Assembly: GCF_910592395.1 (NCBI RefSeq)
Contig: NC_088317.1
Span: 1,798,001 to 1,862,000 of the forward strand
Length of the DNA: 64,000 nucleotides
DNA from: Lineus longissimus
Lineage: Eukaryota; Nemertea; Pilidiophora; Heteronemertea; Lineidae
Direction: 5' to 3'
Each line of letters begins with the position of its first letter. Position 1 is the first letter of the stretch. The position numbers and the translations under genes are program-made. Shown in pieces: positions 50,857-60,243 of the stretch. The notes below the pieces were generated by a model that had not been told where the DNA came from, made no database searches, and saw only the letters and a program-made list of their open reading frames with translations.

Positions 50857-52687
50857 GTAAGTTTCATGTAATTTTAATAATTTTAGTTTACTATTGGACA
50901 AATGGAGGAAAATGTCAAATGATAATACATTTTGGTAAAATAATGTTTTATCACAGGTTTCTGAAAACTGCAATTAGCCTTTGATACCAGAATGTGCAGT
51001 TGGATACCAACCCTACTACCATTGACAAGGTACCAATCATCATGATTATAATAATTAATTATTGCTATAATTATCTGTACTTTGCTTTTTCAGTTCCATG
51101 GCCACGATGCCGATGGATCCTGAACCCCAGACATCGCACAATCCAAGCATGGTAGCAGCCGGGCAGCCTCACTCTTCAGTGGAACCCAGGTGAGCTAGAC
51201 CCTACATACAACTTAACTGTTTCCCTGTGAACTTTGCAAGGAGAATAAATTCAGCATGTTCTTTAATTCCCTGTGCTTTGCCTTTTCAGTTCCATGGACG
51301 AGATGCCGATGGATCCTGAACCCCAGACATCGCACAATCCGAGCATGGTAGCAGCCAGACAGCCTCACTCTTCAGTGGAACCCAGGTGAGCTAGACCCTA
51401 CATACAACTTAACTGTTTCCCTGTGAACTTTGCAAGGAGAATAAATTCAGCATGTTCTTTAATTCCCTGTGCTTTGCCTTTTCAGTTCCATGGACGAGAT
51501 GCCGATGGATCCTGAACCCCAGACATCGCACAATCCGAGCATGGTAGCAGCCGGACAGCCTCACTCTTCAGTGGAACCCAGGTGAGCTAGACCCTATGTA
51601 CAACTTAACTGTTTCCCTGTGAACTAAGCAAGGGGAATAAATTGCTTCATGTGTCAGTACGAAGTGTTGAGCTTTCTTATAAATTTACCTTTAAAAGTTT
51701 TTCATGGAAATTAATCCACATTGTTGGTCTTTCAGCCTCTCCAGAATACATGTAGATGAATCCGGGGATCAATCCAATGGTAGCACATCAACACCGTCAC
51801 CAGATATCTCTCCAGAGAACTCCAGCTTACCTGAAATGAAGGAAAGGTAAAGGCGATGTTTCAAACAAATCAAACAATGTTGGATTATAATTTGGTCTAT
51901 TCAATTTTAGGTTTTAGGCAGGAATTTCAAATCACTTTATCCTTTTCAGGAATCGGGCTCATGCTGTGAAACCAGGGAACTACATATTGGTAAATGTTCC
52001 AAGAAAAAAGGGAGGCTACCTACCATTCGTAGCAGAGGTAACTATATCATGAATTTGGTTTACAGTACCGGACTCAAATAAACCACATCCTGGCATGGCA
52101 CGTCTTTCCAAGTCCCAATCCCTAGCATTCTTCTCGTTCTCCAAATTACACACCACAATGGACAAAAATGTAGGTCTGGCTGAGTCTGATCTAAAGCGAG
52201 CTCTACTGTAATTGAAGGAATGATAAATATTATTGCCTACTGGCATCCTGGATGGTAAGGGCATATTTGCATCCTGAACGGTAATTTCTGGCCATCCACC
52301 TAGAATGACGTCGGCTGCACTGTAGAAGCCACCATTGATCTGTGTTGAAGCTACTAGGTTACCCTATGCCTGGAGAACAATTAAATCTATTGCCGCCTCT
52401 GGTAATCTCGTATACATTTTTATACTTTCCTTAGCTGCGTCATATCCAGATTAGTAAATTAATTACTAAAATATTCTTGTCCACAGGTTGTCCAAAAAGT
52501 TGAAGGGAGTGAGAATGTGGTAGTCCATTTCATGGAACGAGACAGCGCACCAAAAACATGGAGGTGGCCCGATGAAACACTACTACGTGACCATGTGATT
52601 ACAAGACAGGAAGTACTCCTGATTCTGAAAGAACCATTAATAAAAATGAAGGGTTCGCGTATGATGTATGTTTTTAATGAACCCTAA
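47765..52687 (+). CDS. Transposase-like gene with OTU domain, seven exons (1,259 aa)
   Basis: The join of 47765-50856, 51094-51189, 51290-51385, 51486-51581, 51736-51846, 51950-52037 and 52487-52687 gives 3,780 nt in one frame. Every junction is GT-AG and phase-compatible. The protein has a very basic N-terminus (about 1-260, with KKREQ/RRRREKER clusters, nuclear and DNA-binding in character). Paired cysteines follow (CLCERCQNC about 371-378; CILRKCSLC about 418-426). A DDE/RNase H-like core then shows ADYSENY (D519), FSDGCSAQFK (D605) and HGKGPSDGLG (D646). A CYCDSC knuckle lies near 744, then an OTU-like protease domain (about 840-1020; LADGNCFPRC with C857, and NPNHFVVLV with H1018). Ser/Pro linkers and a small C-terminal VKPGNYILVNVP...YLPFVAEV module finish the chain. 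The DDE assignment is by motif pattern. The superfamily is unresolved. ATG 47,765 directly follows a possible acceptor (ttcatttcag|GT). Confidence 0.8.
51094..51189 (+). CDS. Exon 2 (first copy of triplicated exon)
   Basis: 96 nt between ctttttcag and gtgagc. It encodes 32 residues around SMATMPMDPEPQTSHNPS. It is phase 2 in and out, so adding or dropping copies keeps the frame. Confidence 0.85.
51290..51385 (+). CDS. Exon 3 (second copy)
   Basis: 96 nt between ccttttcag and gtgagc. It encodes the same peptide with SMDEMPMDPE at the start and AARQPHSS near the end. It lies exactly 196 bp after exon 2, with the intron duplicated as well. Confidence 0.85.
51486..51581 (+). CDS. Exon 4 (third copy)
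   Basis: 96 nt, almost identical to exon 3 (AAGQPHSS near the end), again 196 bp further on and flanked by the same acceptor and donor sequences. Confidence 0.85.
51736..51846 (+). CDS. Exon 5
   Basis: 111 nt between ggtctttcag and gtaaag, in frame. It encodes a Ser/Pro-rich linker (about SGDQSNGSTSTPSPDISPEN) resembling a disordered segment. Confidence 0.75.
51950..52037 (+). CDS. Exon 6
   Basis: 88 nt between ccttttcag and gtaact, shifting the phase from 2 to 0. It encodes RNRAHAVKPGNYILVNVPRK then a Gly/Tyr segment. It is the first half of a small beta-rich module that resembles the reader-type (BAH/Tudor-like) tails of some transposases. The fold name is a guess. Confidence 0.75.
52487..52687 (+). 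CDS. Exon 7 with the stop codon at a MITE junction
   Basis: 201 nt after cttgtccacag. It encodes 66 residues (VVQKVEGSENVVVHFMERDS ... YVFNEP) and then TAA at 52,685-52,687. The T and A belong to the target duplication of the adjoining MITE, and the final A is the element's first base. Confidence 0.8.
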   Translation, partial: VVQKVEGSENVVVHFMERDSAPKTWRWPDETLLRDHVITRQEVLLILKEPLIKMKGSRMMYVFNEP

Positions 52688-53211
52688 GCTGTGTTCACAT
52701 TGCCAGCACCTTCAATGCGAATTCCTGAAGTCGAATCTGAGAATTCGCTTTGAACTCAAACCGGTTTAAGAAAGCACGATCTCATTGCGTTTGAAACCGT
52801 TTCGAGACTGAATTCGCCTTCAATGCCACTGTTCACACTATAAGCCTCAAACCGCTTCGATACTGGAGCGCCCTCTATCAGTGCTGTAGTTTAGCATTCG
52901 TCCCCATGATTCATTCATCATTTAAACCTAGACTGGTCGCCCGTCCTAATACATTTTTACGTTAGAACTTCTGCGTACTACGCCAGTCAGATTCCATGCG
53001 ATGAGGAGCAGGTAAAAGTCTAATTTAAACCGGGGACGGGCTTGTGGTCACGGTCAGTTTGCGGCATGAAGCCATGGACATGATGGACGCGCTCAATCAT
53101 GATCACGCTCGGCCATATTTTACTAATTTTATTAATTTTACCTATAATAAAACCGTCTATGACATGGCGTATATACATGCTTTGCCCATGCGAGAAAGTG
53201 TGAACACAGCT
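52687..53211. mobile_element. 525-bp MITE with 13-bp TIRs and CTA target duplication
   Basis: The ends are AGCTGTGTTCACA at 52,687 and its reverse complement TGTGAACACAGCT ending at 53,211, flanked by CTA on both sides (52,684-52,686 and 53,212-53,214). The inside is non-coding (a 73-codon ORF only) and contains a second internal 'ctgttcacac' phrase near 52,830. A 3-bp duplication fits PIF/Harbinger-type insertion, but class assignment from this alone is tentative. Confidence 0.8.
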
Positions 53212-53301
53212 CTAGTGTGGCACAGAACAATTTTTCCAGCTAGTGGCTGCCAACATAACCTTTGACCTTTACAAATCTTTATACACTTCAATACACACTA
53301 G

Positions 53302-53374
53302 ATCGCCATTGCACTAATGCCTATAAACGAGGTTGAGCAATCACCTCGTTTACAGGGATTAGTGCAATGGCGAT
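53302..53374. repeat. Long hairpin (about 33-bp arms) in the 3' UTR region
   Basis: 'atcgccattgcactaat' and 'aaacgaggt' at 53,302-53,333 are mirrored by 'acctcgttta' and 'attagtgcaatggcgat' at 53,343-53,374, with a loop of about 9 bases and only a few mismatched positions. It would form a stable stem in the transcript of the transposase-like gene or may be a tiny palindromic insertion. Confidence 0.85.
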
Positions 53375-53510
53375 AAAGTAAAGTTATGTTCCCTCAGGAT
53401 TATTAGATTTAAGATTTATTGTTACATTGTTATTGTTGAAACATGTGATGTGATTGTCTGGCCAAAATGTTTACTGGTCTTTGTTGAAGTTTGAGTTTTT
53501 TAACATTTTT

Positions 53511-53516
53511 AATAAA
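53511..53516 (+). terminator. Polyadenylation signal of the transposase-like gene
   Basis: AATAAA lies 824 bp after the stop codon, after the MITE and the hairpin. If the MITE is discounted the ancestral 3' UTR would have been about 300 bp, a normal distance. Confidence 0.5.
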
Positions 53517-53935
53517 ACTATTTTAAATTTATTCATTTTTCATCTTGTTAATTTCGGGATACTGTACTACTAGGTCCAATCAGCAAGAGCATCCATCCAT
53601 AGCTCATCATTGCTGGTGGAGTGATTACTCCCATGGGGTTACCCCATCCCAGGCAAGTGACCATAATGTATGCCCTGGAAATATCCCCTTGCATGCAGTA
53701 AACAGGTTTTGGGGCCATGTACACATTGAGGGGGAGAGGGTCTGAGGATTTGCACATGCCTTTTTGCGTGGTAGAGCTATGATAGGGGGGATCCTGACAT
53801 TTTTGCGTACATATTCAATGGATGACCCCTTTCCTCACTCCAAAAGTGTCCACCTTGACAGAGTATAATGATGGCACAAGCATCCCTCCTTTTGGTTATC
53901 CTCTATAGCAAGGGATTGTTTGCAAATTGGTTTCA

Positions 53936-54446
53936 TGTGTCCCAGTTACATACTGATCAACTTTGTAAAATGAAGTTTTCATTGTCCTAAACATTCTCAT
54001 AGGACTAAAGTGCCCATTGCTCCGCTTTCTAGGTAAGTGCAAGAAATTCCTGACATTTAAATTCAAATTTGACAAATTCTGTTTTTATGTCCATGTTACA
54101 TACTGACTTTGAACTATCCAAGTTCCCTCTCGCTGGAGTAAGAGAAAACGAAATTTCCAAAAAATAAGACAATGCAAAATGTTTCTTACCTGTAACATAT
54201 TTTCTTTGATCTCTGTCCCTTTTCTAATCTGCCAATACATCAAACTTTGAATTCCTGTCCATGTTACATACTGCTTTTTTCTGTAAACCAGTTTCGGCTA
54301 TTTTTACACAATGGACTCAATATTTGGAGAAAATGTTAAACATGTCCAATATTTTCAGTTGGTATATATAGGACCACATCCAAAGAGATGTTGAGGCAAT
54401 TCCATGAAGTTAGGAACGATATCTTCTGTCCATGTTACATACTGAC
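53936..54446 (+). repeat. Downstream array of TGTCCATGTTACATACTG motifs
   Basis: Copies are at 53,938-53,956 (gtcccagttacatactg), 54,089-54,106, 54,257-54,273 and 54,428-54,444 (each tgtccatgttacatactg), plus a partial 'acctgtaacat' at 54,190. A weaker relative, 'gaccaagtgagttacataca', is at 54,834. Spacing is 150-170 bp. The orientation is mainly opposite to that of the sites upstream of the gene, so the two arrays form subterminal inverted repeats around it. Confidence 0.75.
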
Positions 54447-56491
54447 TTTTTAGCATTATCAGACAGTTAATGTGTTACCTTGATGAATATTATCCTCATT
54501 CTTTTGTGGCTATTGCATATCGGTCTAAGCCTTCAAAAATGGAAAACCAAATTGCATTTCCTCTTTTAAACATTTTATTTTCAAGTGTCACAATTTTTTG
54601 TACCAGTTTCGTGATCAGACCCAGATAAGAATGGGCAACCTGCCATTTTGAAAAAAGAGCAGATTTTTTGAGTGAACACTCAGTTTCTTCAGTACTGTAC
54701 TCAACTTGAGTTATGAGTGCAAGTAAAAGGCAACACTAAAGAGTTCTCAAAAGACTGTGTATCCATTTAATACACGAGAGGATGTGACTCTAAGTAGTGT
54801 AAGCTGATCTCTACCACATGAGTATACCAGGACCAAGTGAGTTACATACATGTATCTAAATTTATCAATTTCAATTGTTATTCACTGGCTGTCACCATAT
54901 AAATCCATGTGTAATAAAAACCTGTTTTTTCGTATCGCATTGTAATAAAAGGTTCTGCAGTGGATGGTTGCTCTGCACAGTAAAGATGTCATCATTTTTG
55001 TGGTTGAACATTATTATTTAATTGATTCCACTGTTCATCTGGGCTGTAATGCGGATTGAGTTTGAACCCCTGTCCTGTGGAAAATTACCAACGAGTTGTG
55101 AAGTAAGTTTTTAAAATGTTGTTATGTTTTGTTTCTCTCCAGATGAACTTCTGATGGTGAGTTAGCAGAACTAAAACCAGAGGTAAGCATTTACCATTTT
55201 CGAGCTTCAAGTCTCCTTCTTCTTCTCTGGCTTTCATTCTACACTTGGAGGTGTTGGTCTCAATGGAGATCGCTTATTCTGCTTGGTGTGGCCAAAAAAA
55301 GAGTAAAGCAAAATGCCTAAGTTTGTAAGCAATATGCCTGACAGGTATCGAAATCAATACCCACAATGACAAGTCATGAGTCTTAAAGGCTTATGGAGCG
55401 GGACGCGTCATCGCTGACTTTCTAAAGGCTATCGAAATGTTGGGCAGTTATCATGCATTCAAATATCCTTAAACTTGGTATTCATGGTATGTCTGTCTAC
55501 ATAACGACAATGTTGTAATTTGTATTCAGTGGGTTTGCGCAGCTGAAAATGTACAAATTCAATTATGAATTATTGACGAATGGCTTTGGCCTGAGGGGAC
55601 GTCCTTTTTTCATCAGGTGACAGTCCTGTTGTATTCTTCACATTACAGTCACCATGCATAGAAAATCAGATTTGCATACAATCGGATGACATAATTCTGG
55701 AGGCATTGTCATTGTATTACTTTCAACCAACCAGGTCAAGTAGGCCACCGAGATAAAAGAATGACCTAACCAATATTTGAATAGTGGTAAGACAAAGAGA
55801 TGGGATAATGGATGTAATCAAGGGGCTCTTCTTGGTTGTATCACCTGGACCTGGTAGGCTTACACCGTTGGCCCAGTAAGTGGCGAGTGAAAGCCCTGAA
55901 GCTCAAGGATGTCATGGTCCGAGTCACCAGATGGCTCTTACTCTCAGCCAAACCCAAGATGGTTTGTGCTTGTCTGGCAACGGGCCCAGGAAGGAATTTG
56001 TCTAGCATTCCTTAGTCATATTGTTTGACCTAATCATCATAATATGACTTAATAATGAATGGGTCTTATCATTCAATTGTCATTATGGTGTAGGGGTAGT
56101 GAACAAGTCAGCTGTTTAAGCTGTGTATTTGCGTGGTCTTGTGGTGCATTAAGTTGGCTTGATTTTCCTGAACTAGCTCTTTTTGTAGCCCAGAGCCTGG
56201 CCTGGTATCAACCTGGTATGTATATAATCTTCATCGCTTTTGTGTGGCTGGAGCCTAGGTCAGCTGTGCTTGTGGATGGCATTTTGACATGTTCTCTGCT
56301 TGGATAGCAGGATAGATGAGCTTTGGTGGTCGATCGGTTCTTTTTTGCCTCAGTGTCGTCTTTGTCTTCAGTCACCTGTCCATGTACCTGTATGATCTTT
56401 GTCCTATTGTTGTGTAGCTCTCTATATTTCAAGCCAAAGACAACTGTTCAAATGGACACAATCATACTTTGACATGTTTTTGTGACAGGAT
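54447..56491. other. Intergenic sequence; one possible small UTR exon
   Basis: No coding gene. A 40-base segment, 55,143-55,182, is flanked by an excellent acceptor (tgtttctctccag) and donor (ccagag|gtaagc) on the plus strand. It has no long frame. It could be a 5' UTR exon of the downstream transporter gene, whose first coding exon is also preceded by an acceptor. Confidence 0.4.
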
Positions 56492-56500
56492 AAAACTGGA

Positions 56501-57545
56501 GGCTTGTGGTATTCGACTCGATGACTCGACGACGCGATGGCTCGATGACGCGATCGTTGCTATGGATTTTGCTAAAATACGGAATCCCATGATCCTGGTC
56601 TCCGGGCTACCGCTGCAACAGCAGAGGTTTTAGCTCGGCCTTCCCATACCAAGCTACGGTATGTGGAAGGATGTCCCCCCCCCAGCCATGGCCACTGAAG
56701 ATTGGTCCCCGCGATTGATTTTGATATTTAAAGGACTCGTGGAAGTTTCATAGCATGCAAAATGACCGGAGATTTAATTGACAAACAAGCTTCTAGTGGC
56801 CAATGTCAGATGTCATGTGGTAGTCTGTCAAGAATCGGAATTTCGCATATGTGCAGTTTTTTAGACTCAGTCACTCAGTCCCTCTTCTGTCCCTTGACAT
56901 CTGCCCCCCCCCCCCCCCCCCCCCAATACATCAGCCCCTATACATGCTTTCCGAAATTGGTGGCTTGCATTGGAACTAACTTTTTCCCCCTTGTCCGTCA
57001 TTAAAGGCATTCAAGTGTGTTGGTCAACCATGACTATCTCCTTTGTCCCTCCACCACAGGCCTAGTTTCCCCTTATGACATCACTATTTCGGACACTCAG
57101 CGCCCCATTTCTGGAAAGGTGTATGGGACATTTAATATTGCCGTGCTGAACGGATATCCAGAGCCAACCTTGTCTCCAGGAACTCGCGTGTCATTTTAAC
57201 ATTGGAATTTCTGCTCGTAAAGAACCTGGGTAGGAGGTTGATCTGAACCAGCTATATTTAGGTGTATTAGCTGTATTGACGGTAAGATACCAGTGGCTTG
57301 CATAGCAACATGGCGCATGGTTTTATCAAAAATGCGAACTTGTAGGAAACGAAAAATGGTCGGATTAGATACGGTGAAAACAGCTGGAAAGGGGTTGGTA
57401 ATGATCGGTTCTTTTTTATTTTCCTCCACTTATGATTCTATGTATAAATTACAGTCCAAGCAGTGATATTCTTTAAAAAGATTCCAACCGGATCGCGTCA
57501 TCGAGTCATCGCGTCGTCGAGTCATCGAGTCGAATACCACAAGCC
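56501..57545. mobile_element. Non-autonomous Mutator-like element, 1,045 bp
   Basis: A 55-bp terminal inverted repeat starting GGCTTGTGGTATTCGACTCG is present at both ends (56,501-56,555 and 57,491-57,545) with a single mismatch at position 40. It is flanked by the perfect 9-bp direct repeat AAAACTGGA (56,492-56,500 and 57,546-57,554). A 9-bp duplication and long TIRs are typical of the Mutator superfamily. The interior holds no transposase ORF (longest frames about 80 codons), and includes a poly-C run and an unrelated 57.0-57.2 kb segment. A non-autonomous, fairly recent insertion is inferred from the intact ends. Confidence 0.9.
56904..56924. repeat. Poly-C tract (21 C) inside the Mutator-like element
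   Basis: A homopolymer of about 21 cytosines, close in length to the C run at 4995 and the G run at 44,117. Confidence 0.9.
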
Positions 57546-57554
57546 AAAACTGGA

Positions 57555-59859
57555 CAAGCTTCTTGTCAAATGTTTTCTTTTTGGATTTTTGTGTAAGTGC
57601 TTCGATTCTTCTGTCTTTGTTTTTCCAAGGTTTTAGAAGGGCCCTTTGCTCCTTGTGTATGTATGAGCCAGCCTGAGATAAATACTGTGTCAACATTGTT
57701 AAGCTGGCTTTACAAATTCGTACACAGTAAACCTTTTACCATCTTGACACCCAAGTTTTTGAGAATGTTAGGTCTCTCACCTAAAAGGAGCCCGATAGTA
57801 GTGAAACAAACGCATACAGGAGTAAGGCTGGCTGGCCTATTACAGGTGTAAAATTGGCCTTTCATCCCTTAATTGGGTCGACACAGCATCTGTGAATTTG
57901 TTGGAATTTGTGATGAGAATTCAGTGTGTTGAGAAATAAATCACTTGGGTATCAACCCCTGGACAAATAATGCAGATTATTCATGATCATGTCACCTGTT
58001 GGCTTTCAGTAATGTTCTAAAAACCTGTTCTGTTTTGTTCATTAAACCTATCGGCCAGGGGGGGATCTTGGTGTGATCATTGAGCCATTCCATGTCCTAT
58101 TCTTTAAATGACTGGTCTACATTCAGTGATCCATGTCATTTTATGACTGGCTTACTGTCCAAGTTCTGTGTAATGACCGTGTACATCCATTAAATTTCAA
58201 TCAGACTATTGGCAATCTATTGTTAATCTCCTCTTTTAAAGGACTGATGAAAGGCTTATCTAAAGTATATGACCCATATCATGTAATTAACTCACCAGGC
58301 CTATTCTTGAGCAATCACTGACAAAAAAAGGTCAGTTTTTGATCCACTTTCAGATTAAAGCATAATAAGCCTATTTTAAATAAACACTATAATTAGTAGC
58401 CTTGCATTTTAGTTCCAAAGCTGATTCTGTTGGTGTGGCCCAATCGCAATGGCAGTGGCCTATAATAACTATCCTTCAATAAACCATGTTTCATGTTCCA
58501 CTGCATGACATTACCAGTCAGCTGATCCAAGTTTGAATATAAAGTATAACCTGGAGAAATAAAGTGCATCAGTTGATGTTGTTCCACCCAAATTCATAAG
58601 AGTGTGCAGGCCTGTTCTTGATGAGGTCACTGTCACTCATTGTGACAAAAGTGCTTCACTCGTGCAAGTGGAGGCCAAGTGTGCATGCAGCAAGAGTGGG
58701 GCCGATGCCAACTTTCTTCAATACACGATCCCAAGCAAGTCAACGGATAGGTCTAACTCAGTGGACACTTCTGCCCTGACGAAAGATGTTGTTGCTGGCC
58801 AGTCACTTCTAAAGAACATGAAGGGGTCGTGTGTCAGGCAGTTATTGCTTCGCAATCAGGGCTCACCACGCATGCTTCTTGTGAGTGCCAATGACATGTT
58901 TTTAGTAAAGATTTATATAGCAGTATGTTATTTAAGCCATTCCGCTGTTCCAGGGCTTTTCAAGCGAAGACTTCTCTGAATATGGGCTGACTGCCCACCA
59001 AGTTCACCAGGTTTGAAAACAAAGTTGCCTTGGTGACGGAGGAAATATAAAGGGCATCATGGCGATAGGGGAGGTTATCAGAGGTTTGGATGCCTCCGAT
59101 AAATTCGGCCCCTGCACAAGAACAAAATGATCATTGTCGACTACCATCATTTTATGGGACAAAAAATGAGGCTATTGTTGACTTGTTTACTGGCAATAGT
59201 TGTCATAAAATCAGCTGATTGGGATAATTGTTCTCCATGGCCGTCTAAGATAATTAGGCCATTGCTTTAATTTACTACATTATAGAAAAGCCCACATGAT
59301 TCAACAGGCCTACTGACCTGATTGTTCTGACACAACATGCCCAGATAAGATTGATGAGCAGATCAGCTGGTTTTCGAGGTTGTTCCTACATTCGATTTCA
59401 TGACCTTGTAAAATTTCCATGCGGATATTTCGATCTCCAGTGTCAGGCTGAGCTGAGGTAATTATCTCCGAAACCATGTCACTGACACTGTGTTCTCCAA
59501 AAAAACATTTTCCCTTTAGATTAGAATTGTCTAAATTGATTCACAGTGTATTCTGATAATTCGGAAATGGTGGGATTAGAAATTCTCTGCCTGGGGAGCT
59601 GATCAATTAGAATTTTTGGAGTTAAAAGGTTACTTCAAAGGCTAAGAGTAAGAAGGTAAGATATACGTAAAGGCCTGACTGCGAATTGTCAAACTGACAA
59701 TCAAGTTCTCTGAAATCAATCCACTTTCCTTTCAGAGCTGCATGGGGTTTCAATTCCACCCTACTCCTAAACACTCTGCAGTGTTAGTACTTCAGTCCTC
59801 ATATCATTTTCAAAAGTACTCAAGAGTTCTAAACTTCGATTATCTTTCATCTTTTTCAG
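57555..59859. other. Upstream region of the transporter gene; one unassigned ORF
   Basis: Mostly AT-rich and non-coding. A 125-codon frame at 58,602-58,979 (plus) has unusually balanced composition and codon-like sequence for this neighbourhood (segments such as SKSTDRSNSVDTSALTKDVV), but I recognise no domain. The upstream flank lacks a clear promoter. It might be an exon of a non-coding or lineage-specific transcript, or a chance frame. Confidence 0.35.
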
Positions 59860-59882
59860 GAAGTTGACAAAAGAGCCGAAAG

Positions 59883-60243
59883 ATGGCTTCAAACGAGGAA
59901 AATGACGCACCAAATGGCATAATAACAACAAACAACTCTGTATCGGCTACAGAAATGGCCGACAGTCCAGAAACTGCGACAGACGACCCCGAAACATCAT
60001 CACAAAAAAGTGACGCTTCTGATAGCGAGGCGAAGAGTGAATGGGATCCGAATATTCCCGTGCCACCCGACGGTGGTTGGGGTTGGGTTGTGGTATTTGC
60101 ATCGTTCATGATCCATGTAATAGCAGACGGTATTGTGTACTCTTTCGGGATATTCTACGTCGAGTTCTTGGAGTATTTTGAGAGCGGGAAGGGTGACACT
60201 GCCTGGATTGCGTCGTTGATGGTTGGGATCACGTTTGTCACAG
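59883..60243 (+). CDS. Transporter exon 1
   Basis: 361 nt from ATG (gaaagATGG) to GTCACAG|gtaggt. It encodes the N-terminal tail, helix 1 with the family signature and part of helix 2. Confidence 0.95.
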
